Shown piece after piece: positions 34,332 to 41,693 of a DNA stretch of 64,000 nucleotides (position 1 is its first letter; each line of letters starts with the position of its first letter). Below the pieces are notes generated by a model that saw only the letters and a list, made by a program, of their open reading frames with translations, did no database searches and was not told the origin of the DNA. This DNA is from RPQJ01 sp963846315. Its GTDB lineage: Bacteria > Pseudomonadota > Gammaproteobacteria > Steroidobacterales > Steroidobacteraceae. The position numbers and the translations under genes are program-made. The stretch lies in assembly GCA_963846315.1 (NCBI GenBank), contig CAWJVM010000008.1, positions 124,001 through 188,000 on the forward strand, written 5' to 3'.

Positions 34332-34352
34332 CTACAGTCTACAGCCTACAGC
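34332..34352 (+). repeat. CTACAG(T/C) heptamer tract upstream of ibaG
   Basis: Three tandem heptamers (CTACAGT, CTACAGC, CTACAGC) followed by CCCCTTCTCCTTT (34358-34370) and a -10-like TAGACT (34370-34375), 31 bases before the ibaG ATG. The same order of heptamer tract, CCCCTT run, pyrimidine stretch and -10 is seen upstream of petA. Confidence 0.7.
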
Positions 34353-34406
34353 CAGCACCCCTTCTCCTTTAGACTTACGGGCTGTTTCCGACCCGGCGAA
34401 CCCACC

Positions 34407-34664
34407 ATGACGGCCGACGAAGTCACCCAACTGATCCTCGCCGGTATTCCCGGTGCCCAGGTCCGCGTGCTGACCGACGACGACACGCATTACGAAGCCA
34501 TCGTCATCGCGACCCAGTTCGAGGGCAAGCGTCCCATCCAGCGCCATCAGCTCGTGTATGCGGGGCTTGGCGACAAGATGGGACGTGAAGTCCACGCCCT
34601 GTCGATCCAGGCCTACACCCCTGCCGAGTGGCAGGTCGAGCGGGGCGGCGCTGCGCCGCGCTGA
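34407..34664 (+). CDS. ibaG: BolA-family protein IbaG
   Basis: An 85-residue BolA/IbaG-type protein, a small cytoplasmic factor linked to iron-sulfur cluster handling with monothiol glutaredoxins. The family core is clear: GAQVRVLTDDDTHYEAIVIA, FEGKRPIQRHQLVYAGLGDKMG, with the conserved His in the second block and the HALSIQAYTPAEW end. It lies directly before murA, as in most gammaproteobacteria, though the mla genes usual upstream are absent here. Confidence 0.94.
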   Translation: MTADEVTQLILAGIPGAQVRVLTDDDTHYEAIVIATQFEGKRPIQRHQLVYAGLGDKMGREVHALSIQAYTPAEWQVERGGAAPR

Positions 34665-34678
34665 GCAGGAGCCGAGCC

Positions 34679-35950
34679 GTGGACAAACTGCAGATTCGGG
34701 GCGGTGTACCGCTCGACGGTGAAGTACGCATTTCGGGCGCCAAGAACGCTGCCCTGCCGATCCTGGCGGCCACGCTGCTGGCGGACGAGCCCGTCACGAT
34801 CGGTAACGTGCCGCACCTGAAAGACGTCACTACCATGATCGAATTGCTCGGCCGCATGGGCGCGAGCGTCACGGTCGATGAGCGGATGCGGGTCGAGGTC
34901 GACCCCACCACCACCCGCGAGACGGCGGCGCCCTACGAACTGGTCAAGACCATGCGCGCGGCGATCCTGGTGCTCGGGCCGCTGGTGGCCAAGTACGGCC
35001 GTGCCGATGTCTCGCTGCCCGGCGGCTGCGCCATCGGCGCACGCCCGGTCAACATTCACGTCGCCGGCCTGCAGGCCATGGGCGCCGAGGTTCACATCGA
35101 GAACGGTTACATCCGGGCCCGGGCAGGTCGCCTGCAGGGTGCGCGGATCGTCATGGAGACGGTCACCGTCACCGGTACCGAGAACCTGATGATGGCCGCG
35201 TGCCTCGCTGACGGGCAGACCATCCTCGAGAACGCTGCACGCGAGCCCGAGATCGTCGACCTGGCGCAGTTCCTGATCGCGATGGGCGCGAAGATCACCG
35301 GACACGGTACGGACACGATCCTCGTCGAAGGCGTCGAGCGCATGCACGGCACGCACTACGAAGTGCTGCCGGACCGGATCGAGGCGGGCACCTACCTGGT
35401 CGCCGGCGCGATCACGGGCGGGCGGGTCCGGGCGCGCCATGCCCGGGCCGAACACCTGGACGCAGTCCTGGGCAAGCTGATCGAAGCGGGCGCGGAAGTG
35501 ATCCGCGGCGAGGGTTTCGTCGAGGTCAACATGCATGGCCGCCGGGCGCAGGCGGTCGACATCCGGACCGCACCGCACCCGGGATTCCCGACCGACATGC
35601 AGGCCCAGTTCGCGGCGCTGGACACGGTCGCGGAAGGGGTTGGCACGATCGTGGAAACGATCTTCGAGAACCGGTTCATGCACCTGCTCGAGATGCGGCG
35701 CATGGGGGCCGAAATCCGGCTCGAAGGCAACACCGCAATCATCAAGGGCGTGGCCAGGCTGACCGCCGCGCCGGTCATGGCCACCGACCTGCGGGCCTCC
35801 GCCAGTCTCGTCATCGCGGGGCTGGTGGCCGAGGGCACCACCGACGTCGAGCGTATCTACCACATCGACCGTGGCTACGAGTGCATCGAGGAGAAGCTGG
35901 CCGGCCTCGGCGCCCAGATCCGGCGCATGAACGACAAGACGAGGGGTTAG
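34679..35950 (+). CDS. murA: UDP-N-acetylglucosamine 1-carboxyvinyltransferase
   Basis: MurA adds enolpyruvate to UDP-GlcNAc, the first committed step of peptidoglycan synthesis. The 423-residue protein begins MDKLQIRGG and has SGAKNAALPILAATLLA, the active-site loop LPGGCAIGARPVN with the catalytic Cys at residue 117 (the fosfomycin target), and PDRIEAGTYLVAGAI. GTG 34679 is chosen for the conserved N terminus, with AGCAGGA about 9 bases upstream. It follows ibaG by 14 bases. Confidence 0.97.
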   Translation: MDKLQIRGGVPLDGEVRISGAKNAALPILAATLLADEPVTIGNVPHLKDVTTMIELLGRMGASVTVDERMRVEVDPTTTRETAAPYELVKTMRAAILVLGPLVAKYGRADVSLPGGCAIGARPVNIHVAGLQAMGAEVHIENGYIRARAGRLQGARIVMETVTVTGTENLMMAACLADGQTILENAAREPEIVDLAQFLIAMGAKITGHGTDTILVEGVERMHGTHYEVLPDRIEAGTYLVAGAITGGRVRARHARAEHLDAVLGKLIEAGAEVIRGEGFVEVNMHGRRAQAVDIRTAPHPGFPTDMQAQFAALDTVAEGVGTIVETIFENRFMHLLEMRRMGAEIRLEGNTAIIKGVARLTAAPVMATDLRASASLVIAGLVAEGTTDVERIYHIDRGYECIEEKLAGLGAQIRRMNDKTRG

Positions 35951-35975
35951 GGGGTGCGGAAGGGGTTAGGGATGC

Positions 35976-36080
35976 GGAAGGGGTTAGGGGTTAGGGGTTA
36001 GTCGGAGGTGTGGCTGCGGCATCCAGTTCAACCGCAACTCCGACTAACCCCTAACCCCTAACCCCTAACCCCTAACCCCT
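35976..36080. repeat. GGGGTTA heptamer hairpin 2 (upstream of petA)
   Basis: The left arm (from 35976 to 36007) has three GGGGTTA units between GGAA and GTCGGAG. The right arm (36038-36080) starts CTCCGAC and has five CCCCTAA-type units. The loop is about 30 bases. Two degenerate GATGCGGAAGGGGTTAGG-like repeats precede it from 35941. The right arm runs straight into the petA promoter region. Confidence 0.92.
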
Positions 36081-36093
36081 TTCTCCTTTTGGC

Positions 36094-36099
36094 TATAAT
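36094..36099 (+). promoter_or_regulatory. Candidate -10 box of the petABC operon
   Basis: A perfect TATAAT lies 61 bases before the petA ATG and 14 bases after the CCCCTAA tract. No TTGACA-like -35 is present at 17 bases spacing; that position is occupied by the last CCCCTAA unit and the CCCCTTTCTCC stretch. Confidence 0.6.
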
Positions 36100-36160
36100 G
36101 CGCTGCTGCCCCGGGGCAACCTGGGGCTAAGCAGTGGCCGGACGCTGAGGAGAGAGCTGG

Positions 36161-36751
36161 ATGACCGAAGAAGTCGATGCGGGCAGGCGTCATTTCCTGA
36201 CCGTCGCCACCGTTGCGACCGGCGCTGTAGGCGCCGCGTTCGTCGCTGTACCGTTCCTGGCGTCATGGAAGCCCAGCGCCCGTGCGAAAGCCATGGGCGC
36301 ACCCGTGGAAGTGGACATCAGCAAGCTCGAGCCGGGCGCGATGCTCAAGATCGAATGGCGCGGCAAGGCGGTCTTCGTCGTGCACCGTACCCCGCAGATG
36401 CTGGCCCAGCTCGAAGGCGTCGTCGCGGAGTTGCGTGATCCCGAGTCGGCCGAGTCGGATCAGCCGGCGTTCGCGCAGAACGCAGCCCGCGCCATCAAGC
36501 CCGAATACCTGGTGCTGGTGGGCGTGTGCACGCACCTCGGTTGCGCGCCGCTCGACAAGTTCACGCCGGGTGACGTGACCGTTGCCGCGGACTGGCCGGG
36601 CGGCTTCTTCTGCCCCTGCCACGGCTCCAAGTTCGACCTCTCGGGTCGCGTGTACAAGAACGTGCCGGCACCGCTCAACCTGCCGGTGCCGCCGTACCAG
36701 TTCGTCACGGACACCCGCATCCTGATCGGGGCCGAGAAGGGGAACGCGTGA
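36161..36751 (+). CDS. petA: Ubiquinol-cytochrome c reductase iron-sulfur (Rieske) subunit
   Basis: The 196-residue Rieske protein of the cytochrome bc1 complex. It has a twin-arginine-type start (AGRRHFLTVATVATGAVGAAF) that also serves as membrane anchor. The cluster-binding boxes are VCTHLGCAPLD and FFCPCHGSKFDLSGR, each giving one Cys and one His ligand for the 2Fe-2S centre. AGGAGAG lies just upstream of ATG 36161. The stop shares a base with the petB start (TGATG). Confidence 0.97.
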   Translation: MTEEVDAGRRHFLTVATVATGAVGAAFVAVPFLASWKPSARAKAMGAPVEVDISKLEPGAMLKIEWRGKAVFVVHRTPQMLAQLEGVVAELRDPESAESDQPAFAQNAARAIKPEYLVLVGVCTHLGCAPLDKFTPGDVTVAADWPGGFFCPCHGSKFDLSGRVYKNVPAPLNLPVPPYQFVTDTRILIGAEKGNA

Positions 36752-38016
36752 TGAGCACCGCAGACAAAGTGGCAGCCAAGCCGGGCAACGGGCGCCTCGC
36801 GTCGCTCACTGCGTGGATCGACGATCGCTTCCCGCTGACGGCCCTGTGGAAATCGCAGGTGGCCGAGTACTACGCGCCGAAGAACATGAATTTCTGGTAC
36901 TACTTCGGCTCGCTGGCCCTGGTCGTGCTGGTCATCCAGATTCTTTCGGGCCTGTTCCTGACGATGAACTACAAGCCTTCGTCCGCCGACGCCTTCGGTT
37001 CCGTCGAATACATCATGCGCGACGTGGAGTGGGGCTGGCTGATCCGCTACATCCACTCGACCGGCGCCTCGGCGTTCTTCATCGTCGTCTACCTGCACAT
37101 GTTCCGCGCGCTGCTGTACGGGTCGTACCAGAAGCCGCGCGAGCTGCTGTGGATCTTCGGCATGCTGATCTACTTCGTGCTGATGGCCGAAGGCTTCTTC
37201 GGCTACCTCCTCCCCTGGGGCAACATGTCCTACTGGGGCGCGCAGGTGATCGTGTCGCTGTTCGGCGCCATCCCCGTGGTCGGTGATTCGCTGACGGAAT
37301 GGATCCGTGGCGACTTTTTCATCTCGGATGTCACGCTGAACCGGTTCTTTGCGCTGCACGTGGTGGCGATTCCATTCGCGCTCGTCTTCCTGGTGATTGC
37401 GCACCTGATGGCGCTGCACGAAGTGGGTTCCAACAACCCGGACGGCGTCGAGATCAAGAAGGTCAAGGGTCCCGACGGCATTCCGCTCGACGGCATCGCG
37501 TTCCACCCGTACTACACGGTCAAGGACATGGTCGGGCTCGGGGTCTTCCTGATCCTGTTCGCGCTGGTCGTCTTCTTCGCGCCGACGATGGGCGGCTATT
37601 TCCTCGAGAACGCCAACTTCGACCCCGCCAATGCGCTGCAGACGCCGCCGCACATCGCGCCGGTGTGGTACTTCACGCCGTTCTACGCGATCCTGCGCGC
37701 CGTCCCGAGCAAGCCGCTCGGCGCCGCGCTGATGGGCATCGCGGTCGTGCTGTTCGTCTTCCTGCCCTGGCTCGACCGCGGCAAGGTGAAGTCGATCCGC
37801 TACCGCGGCCCGCTCTTCAAGTTCTTCCTGTACTCGTTCGCGATCAGCTTCCTGGCACTGGGCTATCTCGGCATGCAGCCGCCGACGCCTGCGTTCACGA
37901 TGGCGTCGCGCATCTTCACGGCCGTGTACTTCGCGTACTTCCTGCTGATGCCGTGGTACTCGAGCATCGACAAGACCAAGCCCGTGCCGACGAGGGTCAC
38001 CTACCATGCGCATTGA
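36751..38016 (+). CDS. petB: Cytochrome b of the bc1 complex
   Basis: The 421-residue membrane cytochrome b that binds two hemes and the quinol/quinone sites. Eight or so membrane segments are seen. Family motifs: GWLIRYIHSTGASAFFIVVYLHMFRALLY with heme His residues, EGFFGYLLPWGNMSYWGAQV, FFALHVVAIPFALVFLVIAH, and the Qo-site-type block near TPPHIAPVWYFTPFYAILRAVP. GTG 36748 is an alternative start. Its end overlaps petC by 11 bases. Confidence 0.97.
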   Translation: MSTADKVAAKPGNGRLASLTAWIDDRFPLTALWKSQVAEYYAPKNMNFWYYFGSLALVVLVIQILSGLFLTMNYKPSSADAFGSVEYIMRDVEWGWLIRYIHSTGASAFFIVVYLHMFRALLYGSYQKPRELLWIFGMLIYFVLMAEGFFGYLLPWGNMSYWGAQVIVSLFGAIPVVGDSLTEWIRGDFFISDVTLNRFFALHVVAIPFALVFLVIAHLMALHEVGSNNPDGVEIKKVKGPDGIPLDGIAFHPYYTVKDMVGLGVFLILFALVVFFAPTMGGYFLENANFDPANALQTPPHIAPVWYFTPFYAILRAVPSKPLGAALMGIAVVLFVFLPWLDRGKVKSIRYRGPLFKFFLYSFAISFLALGYLGMQPPTPAFTMASRIFTAVYFAYFLLMPWYSSIDKTKPVPTRVTYHAH

Positions 38017-38767
38017 TCGCCACAAGAAGAAGGCTCTCGCGTTCATCGCGGTACTGGTCGCGCTGCCAGGCGCCAGCCTGGCGGCGGGTGGCGCGGCGCA
38101 CGTCGAGAAGGCGAACAACGACATCCACAACCAGGCGTCGTTGCAGCGGGGCGCGAAGAATTTCGTCAACTACTGCCTGGGTTGTCACTCGGCCAAGTAC
38201 GTGCGCTACAACCGCATGGCGGCCGACATCGGCCTGACCGAGCAGCAGATGACCGAGAACCTGCTGTTCTCCGGTGATTCGCCGCATTCGACGATGACGA
38301 ACGGCTTGCACGCCGACGACGCCAAGCAGTGGTTCGGCGTGGCGCCGCCCGACCTGTCGCTGATTGCGCGCAGCAAGGGCGCGGACTACGTCTACACGTT
38401 CATGAAGTCGTTCTACGCGGACCCGAGTCGCGGCACCGGCGTGAACAACCTGTCGCTGCCCGGTACGGCGATGCCGCACGTGCTGTGGCAACTGCAGGGC
38501 ACGCAGGACGCCGTCTGGGAAGGCCACACGGACGCGCAGGGCAACGTGCAGAAGCACTTCAAGGAATTCAAGCTCACCAGCCCCGGCACGCTGACTGCCG
38601 AGGAATATGACGCGTTCGTCCGTGATACCGTCAACTTCCTCGAGTACATCGGTGAGCCGGTCCAGGCCCGGCGCCAGGCGCTCGGCTACTGGGTGATCGC
38701 ATTCCTCGTGTTCTTTACGCTGCTCGCGTACGCGCTCAAGAAGGAATACTGGAAGGACGTGAAGTAA
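38006..38767 (+). CDS. petC: Cytochrome c1 of the bc1 complex
   Basis: A 253-residue membrane-anchored c-type cytochrome that passes electrons from the Rieske protein to cytochrome c. It has a signal peptide (ALAFIAVLVALPGASLA), the covalent heme motif YCLGCHSAKYVRYNR, a likely Met ligand in LPGTAMPHVLW, and one C-terminal membrane helix (GYWVIAFLVFFTLLAYALKKEYWKDVK). It ends the petABC operon; a small TAAGCCGGCTTA palindrome overlaps its stop. Confidence 0.97.
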   Translation: MRIDRHKKKALAFIAVLVALPGASLAAGGAAHVEKANNDIHNQASLQRGAKNFVNYCLGCHSAKYVRYNRMAADIGLTEQQMTENLLFSGDSPHSTMTNGLHADDAKQWFGVAPPDLSLIARSKGADYVYTFMKSFYADPSRGTGVNNLSLPGTAMPHVLWQLQGTQDAVWEGHTDAQGNVQKHFKEFKLTSPGTLTAEEYDAFVRDTVNFLEYIGEPVQARRQALGYWVIAFLVFFTLLAYALKKEYWKDVK

Positions 38768-38912
38768 GCCGGCTTAGGCCGGCGCGGTCCCCGTCGACTC
38801 CACTGTGGCGCCCCGTGCGGGCGTCACGCGGAGCGGTCGGGGAACTGCAGCCATTGCCGAGCGCGCAGCCTGCCGCGGTGGTTCGTGCTGCTGGATTAGG
38901 AGATTCCTCGGC

Positions 38913-39560
38913 ATGATGACGCTTTATTCACGCGCCCTGGACGCGCGCTGTCACCGCGTGCGGCTGGTGCTGGCCGAAAAGGCGCTCGCGACCCGCGTCG
39001 TCGAGACCGACCTCGTGCGCCCGCCCGAAGACCTCATCGACCTGAACCCGTACCAGACCGTGCCGACGCTGGTCGACCGCGATGTCGTGGTCTACGAGCC
39101 CAGCATCATCTGCGAGTACATCGACGAGCGTTTTCCGCACCCGTCGATGGCGTCGACCGATCCTGGGGCCCGCGCTCATGCACGACTCGCGCTGCGTCGC
39201 ATCGAGCAGGAGTGGTATGCGGTTGCGGACGCGCTCGAGCCGGGTTCGGGCGCCGACCGTCGCGACAAGGATCGCGCGCGCAAGATGCTGACGGAGAGCA
39301 TCCTGGCGTCGGAGCCGCTGTTCCGCATGCGGCCGTGGTTCCTGTCGGACCAGTTTTCGCAGCTCGATGCCGCCGTCGCCCCGATCTTGTGGCGCCTGTC
39401 GCGCTGGGACGTCGATGCGGCGGCGATCACGGCGGCCGCGCCCGCCGTCGACAAGTACGCGACGAAGGTGTTTGCCCGGCCGGCATTCCAGCGCAGCCTC
39501 AGCGATGCCGAACGCGACATGCGCAACCCGCCATCGTCGTCCCGCCGCCCCGTCCCTTGA
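38913..39560 (+). CDS. sspA: Stringent starvation protein A (GST-fold)
   Basis: SspA is an RNA polymerase-associated protein of glutathione S-transferase fold, without GST activity. The 215-residue product has LYSRALDARCHRVRLVLAEK, the cis-Pro region LNPYQTVPTLVDRDVVVYEPSIICEYIDERFPHP and a helical C-terminal domain. ATG 38913 (MMTLYSRA) is preceded by AGGAGA about 9 bases upstream. The petABC-sspA-sspB order is conserved in gammaproteobacteria and betaproteobacteria. Confidence 0.95.
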   Translation: MMTLYSRALDARCHRVRLVLAEKALATRVVETDLVRPPEDLIDLNPYQTVPTLVDRDVVVYEPSIICEYIDERFPHPSMASTDPGARAHARLALRRIEQEWYAVADALEPGSGADRRDKDRARKMLTESILASEPLFRMRPWFLSDQFSQLDAAVAPILWRLSRWDVDAAAITAAAPAVDKYATKVFARPAFQRSLSDAERDMRNPPSSSRRPVP

Positions 39561-39654
39561 GCCGACACCTCCATTCCGTGCGCTACCGGCTACCGGCGGC
39601 GCCGTGACGACGACCAGCAGCACACCCCCGGCTCCTCCCGCGTCCGGGCCGCCC

Positions 39655-40092
39655 ATGAAGGCGCGCCGGCCGTACCTGCTGCGCGCGATCCACGAGTGGA
39701 TCTCCGACAGCCTCTGTACGCCGCATCTCGTCGTCGACGCGAATGTCGCCGGCGTGGAAGTGCCGCGGCAGTACGTCAAGGACGGCAAGATCGTCTTGAA
39801 CGTGAGCTGGAGCGCGACCGCGAACCTGCGGCTGGGCAACGACGAAGTGAGCTTCAGCGGGCGCTTCGGCGGGGCCAGCATGTCTGTGCGCGTGCCGATC
39901 ATCGCGGTGCTCGCGATCTACGCGCGCGAGACGGGGCAGGGCATGATCTTTGCCGACGACGACGCGGATCCGCCGTCGACGCCTCCGAATGGCGACAACG
40001 TCACTGCTCCCGGTTCTCCGGGCGACGATCCGGGGCCGAAGCCGAGTTCGCCGTCGGACAGTCGTCGCGCGCGGTTCAAGGTCGTCAAGTAG
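39655..40092 (+). CDS. sspB: ClpXP protease specificity factor SspB
   Basis: SspB tethers ssrA-tagged proteins to ClpXP. The 145-residue protein has RRPYLLRAIHEWISD at its start, PHLVVDANVAGVEVP, NDEVSFSGRFGG and VPIIAVLAIYARETGQGMIF. A disordered Pro/Asp-rich linker follows, then the C-terminal RARFKVVK that matches the ClpX-binding tail. ATG 39655 is chosen since homologues begin a few residues before RPYLL; a GTG at 39604 would add a Thr/Pro-rich 17-residue extension. Confidence 0.94.
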   Translation: MKARRPYLLRAIHEWISDSLCTPHLVVDANVAGVEVPRQYVKDGKIVLNVSWSATANLRLGNDEVSFSGRFGGASMSVRVPIIAVLAIYARETGQGMIFADDDADPPSTPPNGDNVTAPGSPGDDPGPKPSSPSDSRRARFKVVK

Positions 40093-40158
40093 CGGCGGTT
40101 CCTCCCTCGCGTTGCTTTTCGCTGCAGGAAACCTTACTCGCGTCACCGTCGGTACGCC

Positions 40159-40261
40159 GACGGAAAGGGAAGAGGTTTGCGGGGACGCATGAACCCATCC
40201 ATGGGGCTCCGTCGCGACGTCCATGTCGCGAACGGCCCCGCAAACCTCGTTCCCTTCCGTC
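40159..40261. repeat. Palindromic element, copy C
   Basis: Near-perfect inverted arms of 26 bases (40159-40184 and 40236-40261, one offset base on each side) enclose a core of 51 bases. The core has CCATGG and an inner hairpin with CGCGAC and GTCGCG around GTCCAT, closely matching copies A and B. The outer arms have a different sequence from both. It lies between the convergent sspB and LysR genes. Confidence 0.85.
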
Positions 40262-40346
40262 GACGTCGCCGGTTCCGCGAAAGTTGGTTGTGCTACCGCG
40301 TTTGCACTCGCTGGTGCTCCTCGCGTTGTAGATCGAGTGATCGCTG

Positions 40347-41381
40347 TCAGTCGCGAAGCCCGGGCCTCCGCCGCGCTCGCGCCGAGGCATGAGACGAGGC
40401 GCTGGCCGGGACGTGCGGCGCGGGCCGTGGCCGCCAGCGTTCGAGCAACTCCTGTTCCTGCTCCGTGAAGGCGCGCTCCGCCTCGAGAAAGTACTCGAGG
40501 AAGCGTACGCCGGCAGCGGTGAGCGGCTGGCTTTTGAGCCTGACGATACCGTAACGCAGGGTGAGGTAGGGCTCCGAGCCGAGCGCCACGAGCCGCCCGC
40601 GCTCGAGTTCGTCGACCACGCATGCGGGCGGCGCCACCATCAGGGCATCCGACCCGAGCACGATCTTCCTGATGGCGTCGAGCGAGTTGAACTCGAGCGC
40701 CGGGAAGACCCTGGAGGCTGCAGTCGCGTCCGGCGACCGGCGCTGCGCTAACCGAATCGGTTCGAGCATTCGGGGCGGTATACGGGTCAGCGATGCGCCG
40801 GGATAGGCGAAAATGTCGGCGATGCCTATCGGGCCACGACCCGCCAGCGGGTGCCCGCGGCGCGCAAGGATGAATGTCGGGTGCGGTGCGAGCGGCTCCA
40901 CGTCGAGGTCGTTATCGGTGCCGAGCGTGCTGAGCTCCGCAACGAAGAACTCGATCTCACGCGCCCGCAGCCGGCGCAGCAGTTCATCCCAGTCGCGCAT
41001 CATCACGCGCACGACGATGCGCGGGTAGTCGGCGACAAACCGGGCCAGCGCGTCGGCGAGCACGGACTGGGCGGGGTACGGGCCGCCACCTATGTGCAAG
41101 TGACCGCTCTGCAGGCCCCGCTCGCTCACCAGGTCGCGGTCGAGGTCGTCGGTGAGCTGTGCGATCTGGCGGATCCGGGCGACAAAGACGCGGCCGCTGT
41201 CGGTAGGCTCGACGCCACTCGCCGTGCGGACGAACAGGCTGCTGCCGATCTCGCGCTCCACCGACTGGATGCTGCGGGAGAGCGCGGACTGGCTGAGTCC
41301 GAGCGCTGTCGCCGCGCGCGCGAAGCTGCCGTGATCGTCGAGGGCGATCACGTGACGCATTTGACGGACTTCAAGGGGCAT
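40347..41381 (-). CDS. LysR-family transcriptional regulator
   Basis: A 344-residue LysR-type regulator. The winged helix-turn-helix is MRHVIALDDHGSFARAATAL and LSQSALSRSIQSVEREIG (residues 8-45), followed by a two-subdomain effector-binding region (SGHLHIGGGPYPAQSVL onwards). A 30-residue Arg/Ala/Pro-rich tail extends past the usual end. It is divergent from the alkylsulfatase operon, with two copies of CATGCA-N5-TGCATG in the gap, the usual layout for a LysR regulator and its target. The inducer is unknown. Confidence 0.92.
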   Translation of the reverse strand: MPLEVRQMRHVIALDDHGSFARAATALGLSQSALSRSIQSVEREIGSSLFVRTASGVEPTDSGRVFVARIRQIAQLTDDLDRDLVSERGLQSGHLHIGGGPYPAQSVLADALARFVADYPRIVVRVMMRDWDELLRRLRAREIEFFVAELSTLGTDNDLDVEPLAPHPTFILARRGHPLAGRGPIGIADIFAYPGASLTRIPPRMLEPIRLAQRRSPDATAASRVFPALEFNSLDAIRKIVLGSDALMVAPPACVVDELERGRLVALGSEPYLTLRYGIVRLKSQPLTAAGVRFLEYFLEAERAFTEQEQELLERWRPRPAPHVPASASSHASARARRRPGLRD

Positions 41382-41401
41382 GCGCCGGACTCTACTTCAG
41401 G

Positions 41402-41418
41402 CATGCAGGAAATGCATG
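41402..41418. promoter_or_regulatory. Candidate LysR operator 1
   Basis: CATGCA-GGAAA-TGCATG, a perfect 6-base dyad with 5-base spacer, 21 bases upstream of the LysR ATG. Position suits autorepression. Confidence 0.6.
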
Positions 41419-41555
41419 TAGCGTACTCAAATCGCTTTCTACTGCATGACATTTCGCTTAGGCCCGATCCGCTTCCCCTACGGATCTGGTGCGTTGAAGA
41501 GGTCTTTCTTTCCACCATTTCGGCGGCACGGCATGGGTTTTCGACGCAACGCTGC

Positions 41556-41572
41556 CATGCATGAAATGCATG
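41556..41572. promoter_or_regulatory. Candidate LysR operator 2
   Basis: CATGCA-TGAAA-TGCATG, with the same arms and a spacer differing in two bases, 121 bases upstream of the sulfatase ATG and just before the CATAAT box. Position suits activation of the sulfatase operon. Confidence 0.6.
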
Positions 41573-41693
41573 TCTGGATCATGGCAACACGTCGTGCGCA
41601 TAATCGATGGGATAGGCAGCCAATGACCATCCTGTCGGCACGCGCGGGGCGACACGCGCGACGATGCACGACCACGCAGGAGACCCACATTCC

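Larger units (their letters stand above)
41382..41693. promoter_or_regulatory. Divergent regulatory region, LysR gene/alkylsulfatase operon (312 bases, no gene)
   Basis: No convincing coding frame. It contains two 17-base palindromes with identical arms (41402-41418 and 41556-41572), a lone TGCATG half-site at 41443-41448, and a CATAAT at 41599-41604 that could be the -10 box of the sulfatase operon. An AGGAGA at about 41678-41683 is the ribosome site of the sulfatase. Confidence 0.7.
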
